This document shows positions 27,314-36,498 of a stretch of 64,000 nucleotides of DNA, piece after piece; position 1 is the stretch's first letter, and each line of letters starts with the position of its first letter. The translations under genes were made by a program, and so were the position numbers. The stretch covers positions 1 to 64,000 of the forward strand of contig NZ_MAOI01000041.1 in NCBI RefSeq assembly GCF_001884235.1, given 5' to 3'. Source of the DNA: Bacillus paramycoides. Lineage in GTDB: Bacteria; Bacillota; Bacilli; Bacillales; Bacillaceae_G. The notes under the pieces were generated by a model. It worked only from the letters and a program-made list of their open reading frames with translations, did no database searches and was not told the origin of the DNA.

Positions 27314-28234
27314 ATGCCAGCCTTAAAAGAAATAGAGCGATCGCTTAATCATTTATTCCAAATTGAAAAATACGGAAAAGACAGTTCCTTTAGTCGTTTC
27401 ATTCCAGCTACATATGATCAAATCCAGTTTCCGTGGAAACAATTTTTTGAAGCAAATTTTGTTGAACAATTTAATGGTCTTATGATACGAGGGGCTGAAA
27501 ATGTAAACACAGTATTTTTGGCTGTCTTCCCTACAGATGATGTTCTTGAAAAATTCATTTCACAATCTATGACAGGTGATTTACTCTTCATGCACCATCC
27601 ACTTGTGATGGAATGCGGTGATCCGCTCGGGAAATCAGGGCGAGGATTTGTTCCAATTCCATCGAAATATTTGCACGCAATAAAAGAAAAACAACTTTCT
27701 ATATATACATGTCACGGTCCAATGGATTTTCATCAAACATATGGAACTAGTATTTCAATTGCAAAGGCACTTCAAGCTAATGTAATTGACGGATTTGCTC
27801 ACGGTGGTCCAGAGCAACAACCAGTCGGCCTTATTTGCGAAATAGATGAAACATCAACAGAAAAACTCCAAAAACATCTAAAAAAACTCTTCAACATTCC
27901 GTATACAGACTTTGAAGGTAAACAACATGACTCCATTACAAAAATTGCAATTATTGCTGGCTGCGGTGATGTCGTATCTTTAATGAAAGAAGCCGAAGAA
28001 AAAGGTGCTGAAGCTTACATTGCGGGGGAAATCCATTGTCATATTGATAACGAATACGGTAAGCATAAGTACTCACTTATTATGGATTACGTAAAAGAAA
28101 CAAATATGTCACTCATCGGTGTATCGCACTCTGCCTCTGAATTTTTAGTGAAAAAGACATTGATGCACGATTGGTTTAAAGAAAATTTTGATGTGAGCAT
28201 TACTTTGTTGCCGCAGGAAAAATGGTGGTTATAA
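27314..28234 (+). CDS. Nif3-like/DUF34 metal-binding protein
   Basis: 306 residues of the NIF3 family, with metal-ligand motifs LLFMHHPLVM (residues about 93-102), YTCHGPMDFHQTYGTSISIA and, at the C-terminus, GEIHCHIDNEY and GVSHSASEFLVKK. Proteins of this family form dinuclear-metal hexamers; the reaction is not established (GTP cyclohydrolase I type 2 is a common but doubtful label). AAAGGAGG precedes the ATG. Confidence 0.85.
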   Translation: MPALKEIERSLNHLFQIEKYGKDSSFSRFIPATYDQIQFPWKQFFEANFVEQFNGLMIRGAENVNTVFLAVFPTDDVLEKFISQSMTGDLLFMHHPLVMECGDPLGKSGRGFVPIPSKYLHAIKEKQLSIYTCHGPMDFHQTYGTSISIAKALQANVIDGFAHGGPEQQPVGLICEIDETSTEKLQKHLKKLFNIPYTDFEGKQHDSITKIAIIAGCGDVVSLMKEAEEKGAEAYIAGEIHCHIDNEYGKHKYSLIMDYVKETNMSLIGVSHSASEFLVKKTLMHDWFKENFDVSITLLPQEKWWL

Positions 28235-28239
28235 TTTTT

Positions 28240-28272
28240 AAAGAGGTATCTTACTTTAGCTACCTCTCTTTA
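28240..28272 (+). terminator. terminator of the Nif3-like gene
   Basis: AAAGAGGTA and TACCTCTTT stem after the stop codon. Confidence 0.65.
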
Positions 28273-28436
28273 CCACACTTAACATTTCATACGTTACTTT
28301 AAAAACATGATTAGCCCCTTCAAATCCTTTCCTTCTCTTTGCTCTCTATAACGCTAAACAAAATTTTGTCCCAGCCTGTTTTGCACATTAAAAGTCATAT
28401 ATTAAGTCGCCTATGTATATTGTTTCATTTTGAAAC

Positions 28437-28488
28437 TCTCATCACTGATTATTAGTTGAACCAATTGGACCTTAACGCAGGATAAATC
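28437..28488. repeat. bcr1-like remnant
   Basis: ATCACTGATTATTAGTTGAACCAATTGG then ...TTAACGCAGGATAAA match the middle and end of the element at 12891; the start and central hairpin are missing. Nothing else recognised in 28273-28495. Confidence 0.65.
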
Positions 28489-28495
28489 AATAAAA

Positions 28496-28528
28496 AAACA
28501 TCACTTTTGACAAAGTGATGTTTTCTAT
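28496..28528 (-). terminator. terminator of the histidine kinase pair
   Basis: AAAACATCACTTT and AAAGTGATGTTTT stem. Confidence 0.8.
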
Positions 28529-28546
28529 TTATCTCTTGCACTATCA

Positions 28547-29764
28547 TTAAATCGGCAACATAATCTCTACCGTCGTTCCAACTCCAACTTCACTTTCAAA
28601 GTTCAATTGACCGTGGTGATCTTTAATAATTTTTTCTGTAACTACTAAACCTAAGCCCGTTCCAGTTTCTTTCGTTGTGTAAAAAGCTTCATTTAGCTTC
28701 GGAATTTTATCTTTGGGAATACCGCATCCCTCATCTATAATTTGAATAACAATTACATCTTCTGCTGTAACTTTTACAGTAATAGTTCCGCCAACTGACA
28801 TTGCTTCAATCGCATTTTTTATTAAATTAAAAAATACTTGCTTCAATCGTTTTTCATCGCATGTGATTGAGGGTATATCTTTACTATAAATAGCATTTAT
28901 TTTTATCCCTTGTTCTAAAGCCGGTTTTTCCATAACTCGAATAACATAAGAGACGATTTCTTTTATATTATGAGTTTTTGATTCTATCGATTTCGATTTC
29001 TCAAACCCACTTAATTCTGTAGCGATTGTATTAATACGATCTACTTCCTGCTTCATAATCTCACTATAAATCTTATCTTCTGGATGTTTTTCCGCTTGCT
29101 TATTCACAAGTTTTTTCAACTTTGCTAGCGGTCTTTTAATCTTATCGCCAATTACTGTTGCCATTTTTCCAACAGTCGCTAATTTTTCTACCTTTTGTAT
29201 TTCTTTATCCATCATTTCAAGTGTGCGAACGTAAGACTGGAATCTTAAAAATATAATCCAACATATAATAGCAAAACCGCTGCATAATGCCATTGGAATA
29301 AGGACAATAAAGGATTGAACAACGAATCCCATCAGTGCATATTTTCCGACAAGGACTCCGGCAACTAACCAAAAATACCTTTTATTCACAAAGATCGGTG
29401 CAAATAAAATAAAGAACCCTTCTACTATATTTCCACCATCAAATTCAGTATCACTTCCGTAATAAATAATGAAGTTATTAATAAAATCCAATATATTATA
29501 GCCAATTAAAATAATATACTTCACAATATATGGATTTTTCTGCTTCATAAAGTAAATTCCAGTAAAGAATAATAAGATCATCAAACTATAGAACCATAGA
29601 CCTAATCCTTCTCCAAAAACATCTGCGGGCTTTTGATCTTCCACTGATAAAAGGACCATAGCCTTTTCAGCAAAATCATACACAAAAAATATGACGAAGA
29701 ATAAGCTTAAAAATATTTTTAACGCCCTTATCTCTTCTTTCTCAAATATATAGCCTTTATCCAT
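28547..29764 (-). CDS. histidine kinase-like protein lacking the phospho-accepting His (pseudo-kinase)
   Basis: 405 residues: six TM helices (about 15-175), a HisKA-like helical hairpin, and a complete HATPase domain with N-box NLIKNAIEAM, G1 DEGCGIP and G2 TGTGLGLVV. The H-box, which reads GHEIKNPL in the neighbouring paralogue, is GDKIKRPL here, so the acceptor His is Asp207 (codon GAT, 29144-29146). ATP binding should be intact but autophosphorylation on the usual site cannot occur. It lies 25 bases downstream of the canonical kinase gene, same operon, no response regulator nearby. It may act as a regulatory partner in a heterodimer. Confidence 0.88.
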   Translation of the reverse strand: MDKGYIFEKEEIRALKIFLSLFFVIFFVYDFAEKAMVLLSVEDQKPADVFGEGLGLWFYSLMILLFFTGIYFMKQKNPYIVKYIILIGYNILDFINNFIIYYGSDTEFDGGNIVEGFFILFAPIFVNKRYFWLVAGVLVGKYALMGFVVQSFIVLIPMALCSGFAIICWIIFLRFQSYVRTLEMMDKEIQKVEKLATVGKMATVIGDKIKRPLAKLKKLVNKQAEKHPEDKIYSEIMKQEVDRINTIATELSGFEKSKSIESKTHNIKEIVSYVIRVMEKPALEQGIKINAIYSKDIPSITCDEKRLKQVFFNLIKNAIEAMSVGGTITVKVTAEDVIVIQIIDEGCGIPKDKIPKLNEAFYTTKETGTGLGLVVTEKIIKDHHGQLNFESEVGVGTTVEIMLPI

Positions 29765-29789
29765 ATGATAGCTCCTTTTACAACACCTC

Positions 29790-31019
29790 TTAATCTTGTG
29801 TTACATTGCGCTCAAGTTTTTTCGGAAGCAGTATTTCTACTCTCGTTCCTTTCTTTACTTCACTAGAAATATGTAATTCTCCAAGGTTCTCTGTAATAAT
29901 TCGCTCTGCTACCGTAAGACCTAATCCAATTTTATCTTGCTTCGTTGTATAAAAAGCCTCTGTAACTCTTCCTAAATTCTCTTTTTTTATCCCGAAACCA
30001 CTATCTACTATACTTATTACTACATAATCTCTTTTTTTATCTTCAACTTGTATTTGCAATGTTCCACCATGTTCCATTGCCTCTAGAGCATTTTTAATAA
30101 CATACAAAAATACACCTTTTAATTTTCGTTTATCACATTCAATCTCACTTCTATTATGCTCTTCATTAAAGGTGAAATTTATATTTAACTCGTCCATTTT
30201 TTCACGCATATTTTCTACTGCTTGTACTAGAACATCACTTACAATATGTTTTTCATAAACAGAAGGTTTACATGTAGCAGCCTCCATTAATTCGCTAATC
30301 ATATTATTCATATTTTCTATTTCAAGAATCATTTGTCCATAAGTCGCATCTTTTTCGTGCTTCTCTTTTTGTAATTGCGTAAACCCTTTTAATGAAGCAA
30401 GTGGATTTTTAATTTCATGTCCGACTGTCGCTGCCATTTTTCCGATAACCGCCAATTTTTGTGCCTGACTAGCCTCGGCAATACTTTTCTTGACTGCTGA
30501 AAAATATTGCACAAATCGATTTAAAATAATATATGACACGAAAAGCAACAACATATTCATAACAAGAGGTATAAACCGATTCAGTTCTCCAAATACAAAT
30601 AGGTATATCATATATTTTCCTATAAGAAATGGCGCTAAGATAAATAAATATCGTTTACTTAAAAATATTGGCACGAAGAAAATGAAAATAAATTCGATTA
30701 CATTCCCTTCATCAAATGCTATTGTATTATGAAAAGCATACCATCCAATATTGAAAATCTCTGCAATCATGTATGCAAATAAATATGTATATTTAACTAA
30801 ATGTGCTTTTCCTCTCTCAAATAAGTAAACACCGATACCTAATATAATCATGATGTATGCAATCTTCAATATCCCTTTATGCCAATTTTCTAAAGGCATT
30901 TTATCTTCCAATATAATCGCATATGCAACCTCATATACAATCACAATGACATGCAGTACCCATAAGAAAATCTTAGCGTTTTTCTTTTCTTCTTTAGCAG
31001 ATAGAAAGCTCTCTCCCAC
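29790..31019 (-). CDS. orphan membrane sensor histidine kinase, sporulation-kinase-like
   Basis: 409 residues: six TM helices up to about residue 170, no extracellular domain, HisKA with GHEIKNPLASLKGF (His201), HATPase with NALEAMEHGG, DSGFGIKKENL and KIGLGLTVAERI. The compact 5-6TM sensor plus core resembles KinB-type and B. cereus-group sporulation kinases that feed Spo0F. GTG start at 31019 with AAGGGGTG upstream. First gene of a two-kinase operon with no response regulator. The sporulation role is inferred. Confidence 0.88.
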   Translation of the reverse strand: MGESFLSAKEEKKNAKIFLWVLHVIVIVYEVAYAIILEDKMPLENWHKGILKIAYIMIILGIGVYLFERGKAHLVKYTYLFAYMIAEIFNIGWYAFHNTIAFDEGNVIEFIFIFFVPIFLSKRYLFILAPFLIGKYMIYLFVFGELNRFIPLVMNMLLLFVSYIILNRFVQYFSAVKKSIAEASQAQKLAVIGKMAATVGHEIKNPLASLKGFTQLQKEKHEKDATYGQMILEIENMNNMISELMEAATCKPSVYEKHIVSDVLVQAVENMREKMDELNINFTFNEEHNRSEIECDKRKLKGVFLYVIKNALEAMEHGGTLQIQVEDKKRDYVVISIVDSGFGIKKENLGRVTEAFYTTKQDKIGLGLTVAERIITENLGELHISSEVKKGTRVEILLPKKLERNVTQD

Positions 31020-31137
31020 TTCAACACCCCTTCAAAATCATATCTCGAAGAATACCATTTATTATAATAAATGATTTTCATAGACAAACAAAGATAAATT
31101 GAACAAATGAGGAAAATCAATCCATGGACACCCAAAT

Positions 31138-31170
31138 AAAAACTCTCTTAGAAATGCAAAAGAGTTTTTT
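31138..31170 (-). terminator. stem-loop upstream of the kinase operon
   Basis: AAAAACTCT and AGAGTTTTTTT form a terminator-like stem 5' of the kinase gene. No annotated gene ends here on the minus strand. Confidence 0.6.
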
Positions 31171-31487
31171 TACGTGTTAAACAAATTGTCAAATTATGTA
31201 CAGAATCCAAATATGAAATGGATAAAATATGTAAAACATATATTTCATCCACGTCCGATTATAACCTCATTGTCCGTTATAAAGATTACTCCTCCTAATA
31301 CATATTCTAGTTCCTAAATCCAGAGGGGCTTTTATTATAACTTTCTACTCATATAATATTAAAACGGATAAAAATTCACATATTTCTCACAAATCAATCA
31401 CTTAAACGATTCTATTTTAATTTATACTAAATGTACAAGTAATACTCCCTAAACCCAGCTTGTCTGTTTACCCCGTTAAATACTATG
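31171..31487. other. intergenic region with an orphan ribosome-site-like motif
   Basis: About 320 bases bounded by two terminator-like stems. On the minus strand AGGAGGAG (about 31294) is followed by no ATG, GTG or TTG at a usable distance. An untranslated RNA or a decayed small gene is possible; nothing firmer can be said. Confidence 0.35.
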
Positions 31488-31522
31488 AAAAAAGAACTTG
31501 TATCGTATACAAGTTCTTTTTG
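31488..31522 (-). terminator. terminator of the LTA-synthase-like gene
   Basis: AAAGAACTTGTATCG and ATACAAGTTCTTTTT stem. Confidence 0.85.
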
Positions 31523-31526
31523 TCGC

Positions 31527-33593
31527 TTATTTAAATAATATATCCTTACTATATTGCTTTCCAATAAGTAAGTCATATTGAATAAGCTCATATTGCTTTA
31601 ACATTTCTTTTTGTTTCGCTGTTAAACTTTTTATTGCTTCTCCGTCTTTTCCTATCTTCAATTCGTCACGAAGTACGGGAATTTCTTCATATAACTTCGA
31701 TAAAAATTGATAGAACGGTACCTTATTTAATCCAGCATAATCAAGGACAAGATTTGAAAAATAAATTGGACTTACTAGGCCTAAATTGTCATTTGGTATA
31801 TCAAAATTTGCATACATTAATAACGGCGTTTGTGCCATCGCTAATCGTTCACTTGGTGTTTTTTCATTTGTTATATAACCAGTCTCTTTATAAAGAGATT
31901 TATTTGTTCCTAGTGATGGGAGATGATCTCCAAAGAATACTAATAATGTAGGTCTATCTAAATTATCTAGTTGCTCTATTAAATATTGCAGAGCTTCATC
32001 TGAACGTCTTAATCCTTCTGTATAAGTCTCTAATTCAGCTTTCGATTCTTCATTTTCTAATCCACTAATCTCTATTTGATTTTCGCCAAATCTTCCTTCT
32101 GTAAATGGAAAATGATTTTGCATCGTAACTGCATGAACAAACGTAGGCTTCTTTTGCTTCTCTAATTCAGCTATTATCTCTTTACTCATAGATAAATCGC
32201 TAATATAATCTCCATCAACTTCTACATTTTCCATCGTATCTTGTGCATTAAACTTATCAAATCCTAACACTTTATATACATCATCCCGTTTAAAGAATGA
32301 GCGACCGAACGAATGAATAGCGCTTGTGTAATACCCCTCTTTTTTCAACGTTCGAGTAATGGATGGAATTTCCACTTTATTTGTAACGACTTGCTGATAT
32401 GGTATAGACCCTGGCTTTAACAAACTCATTGAATAACTCGTTAACGCCTCAAATTCAACGTTCGCAGTATTTCCTCCAAATGCCGGCGAAATAGTTTGTC
32501 CACCAGGAAAACTTTCTATATAATGATGCAAATTCGGTAAAGGATCTTCACTAAAGGAAAGATTCGTTAATTTCGTTGGATCCCAAAACGATTCACTCAT
32601 TACAAAAATAATATTTGGTTTCTCTTTTTGCTTCTGCGCCCCTATTTTGCTACTATATTGTTTCTTTACATCGTTTGCTATTTGAAGCATATTTTCTTTT
32701 GAATAGTCTTTCGGCTTTTCCATGACTGTCGTATCTAAATTGCTTATAAAGCCTAACACAAAACCATTTGAAGCATAATTTTCATTTTGATTCCACAAAA
32801 CGAACTCTATACCCGACTTTTGAAACCATTTATTCATAAACGTATTCGTAAAATTACCATACGCATATAAAACAAAAACGGATCCTATTATAAATAGAAC
32901 TCGTACGCCTGTATGAACTTTTACATTTTGAATATATTTCCTCACATACATACCCACCAAAATACAGGCAGCAACACTTACAATAACGAGAAGAATATAA
33001 CCCCAACTAAAATAATCCATCACCATCGGTATAACAGATTGCATATGTCCAATCTGTGTAAAATCAGAAGGATATAAAGGATCTCCCCTAAAAACAACTT
33101 TAAAGTAATTTACAATAGCCAAAATGATTAGCAAACTGCTTGTCAAAATCGTACTCAAAAAAATTTTTCCCAGCACGTTGTACATCAAGACATATATCGC
33201 ATAAATTACAATTAAACTAAATATAAACTGTGCGTTATAATAGTAAATCCAATTCACTGTATTCACGAAATCCATATTATTTTGCATAAAAATAAAAAGC
33301 AAAGTAACCGCATGGGCTACTAAAAACATTCTAATATAAATCCTAATAATCAATTTAAATTTATTAACTATATCTTTATTCAAATACGCAACATACAGTA
33401 ATACACTCCACATCAAAATTGTCATTATACTTAAAACAATTTTTTGATTTAACATATCTTTCATCGTATCTAAACTAAAATATTTTAAAACCAAGAAAAG
33501 TGTGGGTACTACATATAGGGTTGCTAGGCCACTTAACATCACTGAAATTAATATACTTCTTCTTGGCTGATGAAATGAAAAATTATACCTCAA
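31527..33593 (-). CDS. LTA synthase-family sulfatase (polyglycerol-phosphate transferase-like)
   Basis: About 688 residues. Five or more N-terminal TM helices (to about residue 255) and an extracellular sulfatase-fold domain with metal/catalytic motifs VMSESFWDP (metal Glu), FGGNTANVEFEAL (Thr nucleophile region), HAVTMQNHFPFTEG and FFGDHLPSLG. This is the LtaS layout; family members polymerise glycerol phosphate from phosphatidylglycerol, prime the chain or modify other glycans. Start chosen at TTG 33593 (LRYNFSFHQP), preceded by GAGGGGATGAA; a GTG at 33632 is a weaker alternative. Confidence 0.88.
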   Translation of the reverse strand: MRYNFSFHQPRRSILISVMLSGLATLYVVPTLFLVLKYFSLDTMKDMLNQKIVLSIMTILMWSVLLYVAYLNKDIVNKFKLIIRIYIRMFLVAHAVTLLFIFMQNNMDFVNTVNWIYYYNAQFIFSLIVIYAIYVLMYNVLGKIFLSTILTSSLLIILAIVNYFKVVFRGDPLYPSDFTQIGHMQSVIPMVMDYFSWGYILLVIVSVAACILVGMYVRKYIQNVKVHTGVRVLFIIGSVFVLYAYGNFTNTFMNKWFQKSGIEFVLWNQNENYASNGFVLGFISNLDTTVMEKPKDYSKENMLQIANDVKKQYSSKIGAQKQKEKPNIIFVMSESFWDPTKLTNLSFSEDPLPNLHHYIESFPGGQTISPAFGGNTANVEFEALTSYSMSLLKPGSIPYQQVVTNKVEIPSITRTLKKEGYYTSAIHSFGRSFFKRDDVYKVLGFDKFNAQDTMENVEVDGDYISDLSMSKEIIAELEKQKKPTFVHAVTMQNHFPFTEGRFGENQIEISGLENEESKAELETYTEGLRRSDEALQYLIEQLDNLDRPTLLVFFGDHLPSLGTNKSLYKETGYITNEKTPSERLAMAQTPLLMYANFDIPNDNLGLVSPIYFSNLVLDYAGLNKVPFYQFLSKLYEEIPVLRDELKIGKDGEAIKSLTAKQKEMLKQYELIQYDLLIGKQYSKDILFK

Positions 33594-33744
33594 TTCATCC
33601 CCTCTTTTCTGTTTATTAATTTCACCTCGCACCGTAATAAAATATTACTTATATAAACATAACATATTATGTACACAACGTCTTCTCATGTACATCCTCC
33701 GTATAATGTCATCTGTTACCTCTTGTACATACCGAACGAAAAAA

Positions 33745-33777
33745 AGAGATTTCCTAAGAAAGGAAATCTCTTTTTCA
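33745..33777 (-). terminator. terminator downstream of the DUF2196-like gene
   Basis: AAAGAGATTTCCT and AGGAAATCTCTTT stem. Confidence 0.85.
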
Positions 33778-33957
33778 TTATCCAACACTTTGAACACGAC
33801 CAATTTGCCCATCTTGTAATCGAACTTTAATTCCGTACGTATGTGTTTCCATGTTTGTAAAAATATCTTTCACAACACCGCTCACAGTTTTACTATAATC
33901 TTTATCTAATTGGATAACTACATGTGAACCGACCGAAATTTGTGATCTTGTCGGCAC
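33778..33957 (-). CDS. YwbE-like (DUF2196) small protein
   Basis: Core residues TRSQISVGSHVVIQL, TVSGVVKDIFTN and YGIKVRLQDGQIGRVQ match the YwbE family (about 60-65 residues, small beta-rich fold, function unknown). The longer frame up to an ATG at 33996 would begin inside a perfect 20-bp palindrome that looks like the terminator of the upstream gene, so I favour GTG at 33957, although no good ribosome site is visible there. Confidence 0.65.
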   Translation of the reverse strand: MPTRSQISVGSHVVIQLDKDYSKTVSGVVKDIFTNMETHTYGIKVRLQDGQIGRVQSVG

Positions 33958-33980
33958 GAGTTTCGGAAAACTATTACTAT

Positions 33981-34012
33981 AGAAAAAACCTGTCATATGA
34001 CAGGTTCTTTTC
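33981..34012 (-). terminator. palindromic stem-loop at the 5' end of the YwbE-like gene
   Basis: AACCTGTCATATGACAGGTT is a perfect palindrome followed on the minus strand by a T run. It probably terminates the 34059-34289 transcript; the central ATG coincides with the longest possible YwbE-like frame. Confidence 0.7.
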
Positions 34013-34058
34013 GTTATTTATTATGCAAGGGAAAATGTTGAAATGATTAGCATGTTTA

Positions 34059-34289
34059 CTATATAAGAGGAAGCATCCATATTTTCCATATGATACTCAC
34101 GATTACTATAAGTACAAAATCAAAAAAATCTAATCTCGGACCCTTTTTCATAGTCATATCTAGCCACATATGAATCCACTTCACTTCTTTGTATTTATGA
34201 ATATTTTTCTTTGCAAATCGGTAAATGAGCACTTGCATGATGAAAATTCCAACTACGCAAATGAATAATAAGATGAGAAATTCAACCAC
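34059..34289 (-). CDS. small membrane protein (76 residues)
   Basis: GTG start with TAGGAGGAATTTC upstream. Two TM helices (FLILLFICVVGIFIMQVLIY and FFDFVLIVIVSIIWKIWML) around a basic loop. No family recognised. Ten bases downstream of the next upstream gene, so probably co-transcribed with it. Confidence 0.7.
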   Translation of the reverse strand: MVEFLILLFICVVGIFIMQVLIYRFAKKNIHKYKEVKWIHMWLDMTMKKGPRLDFFDFVLIVIVSIIWKIWMLPLI

Positions 34290-34299
34290 GAAATTCCTC

Positions 34300-34596
34300 C
34301 TATTTTTGAAGTGTTTTCTCTACTATATGGTTCCTCAAAACCCATTCCTCAAACTGAGCACTTCCAAATTCCCAGCTCAAATCACGAGCATGTACAGAAA
34401 AAACGTAATAACCGGCATATTCGTCCATAAACATTCCTGCCTCTACATCATCTTTCTGAATACCGTATACTCCAAAATTAAAATACACATCCCATACGTC
34501 TTCATGCTTCCTCTTATAAGCAATCGATTCCATATCACATTCAGTTCCGAAATAATCAAGATGTAAATGTATGCTATCATCGTATTCGTACTCCAT
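34300..34596 (-). CDS. acidic soluble protein, possibly DUF3986
   Basis: 98 residues, MEYEYDDSIHLHLDYFGTEC..., rich in Tyr/Trp/Asp, with KHEDVWDVYFNFGVYGIQKD. It resembles the small DUF3986 proteins I recall from B. cereus genomes, without certainty. AAGGGGTGATAAA precedes the ATG. Function unknown. Confidence 0.65.
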   Translation of the reverse strand: MEYEYDDSIHLHLDYFGTECDMESIAYKRKHEDVWDVYFNFGVYGIQKDDVEAGMFMDEYAGYYVFSVHARDLSWEFGSAQFEEWVLRNHIVEKTLQK

Positions 34597-34714
34597 TTTA
34601 TCACCCCTTATATTTGTACTTCTGTACTACCCAAAAAATTCCTGCTATATACTCACATATGGGCACTAACCTACATATCATGCTTGTAGATTAACTTCTA
34701 GGAGGTGCCATATA

Positions 34715-35722
34715 GTGAAAAAATTAATAACCGTTTTTTGCATCATGTTACTAGCTGTTTTCACATTTGCTGCTTGTAGTAGCACAAAAGAAAGTACGAA
34801 AGAACAAGCTCAAAAAATTCGAGTTGGCGAAGTTACCCACTCTCTGTTCTACGCACCATTATATGTTGGAATTGAAAAAGGTTTTTTTAAAGATGAAGGC
34901 TTAAATATTGACTTACAAACAACCGCTGGCGGGGATAAAACGATGACTACCCTATTATCCGGCGGAATTGATATTGCTCTCGTTGGTTCAGAAACGTCCA
35001 TTTATGTTCATCAACAAGGAGCAAAAGATCCTATCATTAATTTTGCACAGTTAACACAAACAGATGGAACATTTTTAGTTTCACGTAAAAAATTAGACAC
35101 TTTTAATTGGAATGACGTAAAGGGCGTTACGTTTTTAGGACAGCGTAAAGGCGGCATGCCACAAATGGTTGGAGAATATGTTTTAAAGAAAAATGGCATT
35201 GATCCTCACAAAGATACGAACTTAATTCAAAATATCGAGTTTGCTAATATTGCAAATGCCTTTGCATCTGGTACAGGAGAATTTGTACAGCTCTTTGAAC
35301 CGACTGCAAGTATATTTGAAAAAGAAGGAAAAGGTTATATTGTCGCTTCTTTCGGAGCTGAATCTGGCACTGTTCCTTATACAACGTTTATGGCAAAAGA
35401 AAGTTTCTTAAAGAAAGATAAAGCTGCTGCAGAAAAATTCACGCGTGCGCTATATAAAGCGCAGCAATGGGTTGATACACATAGTCCTGAAGAGATTGCT
35501 GATGCTGTTTCTCCACTATTTAAAGACACTTCAAAAGACATTTCAATAAAAGTAATTGAGCGCTACAAAAAACAACATTCTTATGCGACAAATCCATTAT
35601 TAGATGCTGAAGAATGGAAACAGCTCCAAACGATTATGAAAGAAGCTGGCGAATTACAAAAAGAAGTTCCACATGAAACGCTCGTCAATACAAAAATTGC
35701 TGAAAGCGTCATTAAGAAATAG
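34715..35722 (+). CDS. ABC transporter substrate-binding lipoprotein, SsuA/ThiY (NMT1) type
   Basis: 335 residues. Signal peptide with lipobox FAAC (Cys21), then RVGEVTHSLFYAPLYVGIEK GF and TTLLSGGIDIALVGSE, the NMT1/SsuA periplasmic-binding fold. It delivers an aliphatic sulfonate, taurine, nitrate or pyrimidine-type ligand to the permease. First gene of a three-gene importer operon. No TPP or SAM riboswitch is visible in 34600-34714, so the ligand is open. Confidence 0.85.
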   Translation: MKKLITVFCIMLLAVFTFAACSSTKESTKEQAQKIRVGEVTHSLFYAPLYVGIEKGFFKDEGLNIDLQTTAGGDKTMTTLLSGGIDIALVGSETSIYVHQQGAKDPIINFAQLTQTDGTFLVSRKKLDTFNWNDVKGVTFLGQRKGGMPQMVGEYVLKKNGIDPHKDTNLIQNIEFANIANAFASGTGEFVQLFEPTASIFEKEGKGYIVASFGAESGTVPYTTFMAKESFLKKDKAAAEKFTRALYKAQQWVDTHSPEEIADAVSPLFKDTSKDISIKVIERYKKQHSYATNPLLDAEEWKQLQTIMKEAGELQKEVPHETLVNTKIAESVIKK

Positions 35723-35733
35723 AGGCGAAATAT

Positions 35734-36498
35734 ATGAGTTTTTTACAAATACGTAACGTTTCTCACTGCTTTTTTGCAAAAGAAAATGCCAAACTTATTC
35801 TTGAAGGTATGAGTTTGCAAGTGGAAGAGGGGGAATTTATTTCTATCCTTGGTCCGAGTGGTTGCGGAAAAACAACGCTTCTCTCTATTATTGCAGGGCT
35901 ACTCAATCCAATTGAAGGGACCGTATTTTTAGATGGTGAGCTGATTACAACTATGACCCCATCTATGGGCTATATGCTCCAGCAAGATTACTTGTTTCCG
36001 TGGAAAACAATTGAAGAAAATATTATGCTCGGACTTCATATTCGGAAAATTTATGATGAAAATACGAAAGAACATACATTAAAGCTTTTAAAACAAGTCG
36101 GCTTACATGATATAGAACAGCAATATCCTCGTGAACTATCCGGCGGCATGCGCCAACGTGCTGCACTCGTTCGAACATTAGCGACCGATCCAAAAATTTT
36201 ATTGCTAGATGAACCATTTTCCGCTCTCGATTATCAAACAAAATTAAAACTAGAAGAACTCGTCTTCACATTACTACGTAAATATAAGAAAACATCACTA
36301 CTTGTGACACATGATATTGAAGAAGCAATTGCGATGAGCGATCGTATTTATTTGCTGCGAGCGAACCCTGGAAAGATTGCAAAAACATTCATCGTCCCAG
36401 ATAGTATCCGTTCCTTATCACCGTTAGAAGCACGCCACCACCATGACTTCCCAGCCCTCTTCCAAGAAATATGGAAGGAGTTGGAACGACTTGGATAA
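35734..36498 (+). CDS. ABC transporter ATPase, SsuB/TauB/ThiZ type
   Basis: 254 residues. Walker [10 protein letters not shown] near residue 41, Q-loop LQQDYLFPW, signature [11 protein letters not shown], Walker [14 protein letters not shown], switch His LVTHDIEEA. The Q-loop followed by LFPW and the short C-terminus match the nitrate/sulfonate/taurine subfamily. 11 bases after the binding-protein gene and overlapping the permease gene. Confidence 0.9.
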   Translation: MSFLQIRNVSHCFFAKENAKLILEGMSLQVEEGEFISILGPSGCGKTTLLSIIAGLLNPIEGTVFLDGELITTMTPSMGYMLQQDYLFPWKTIEENIMLGLHIRKIYDENTKEHTLKLLKQVGLHDIEQQYPRELSGGMRQRAALVRTLATDPKILLLDEPFSALDYQTKLKLEELVFTLLRKYKKTSLLVTHDIEEAIAMSDRIYLLRANPGKIAKTFIVPDSIRSLSPLEARHHHDFPALFQEIWKELERLG

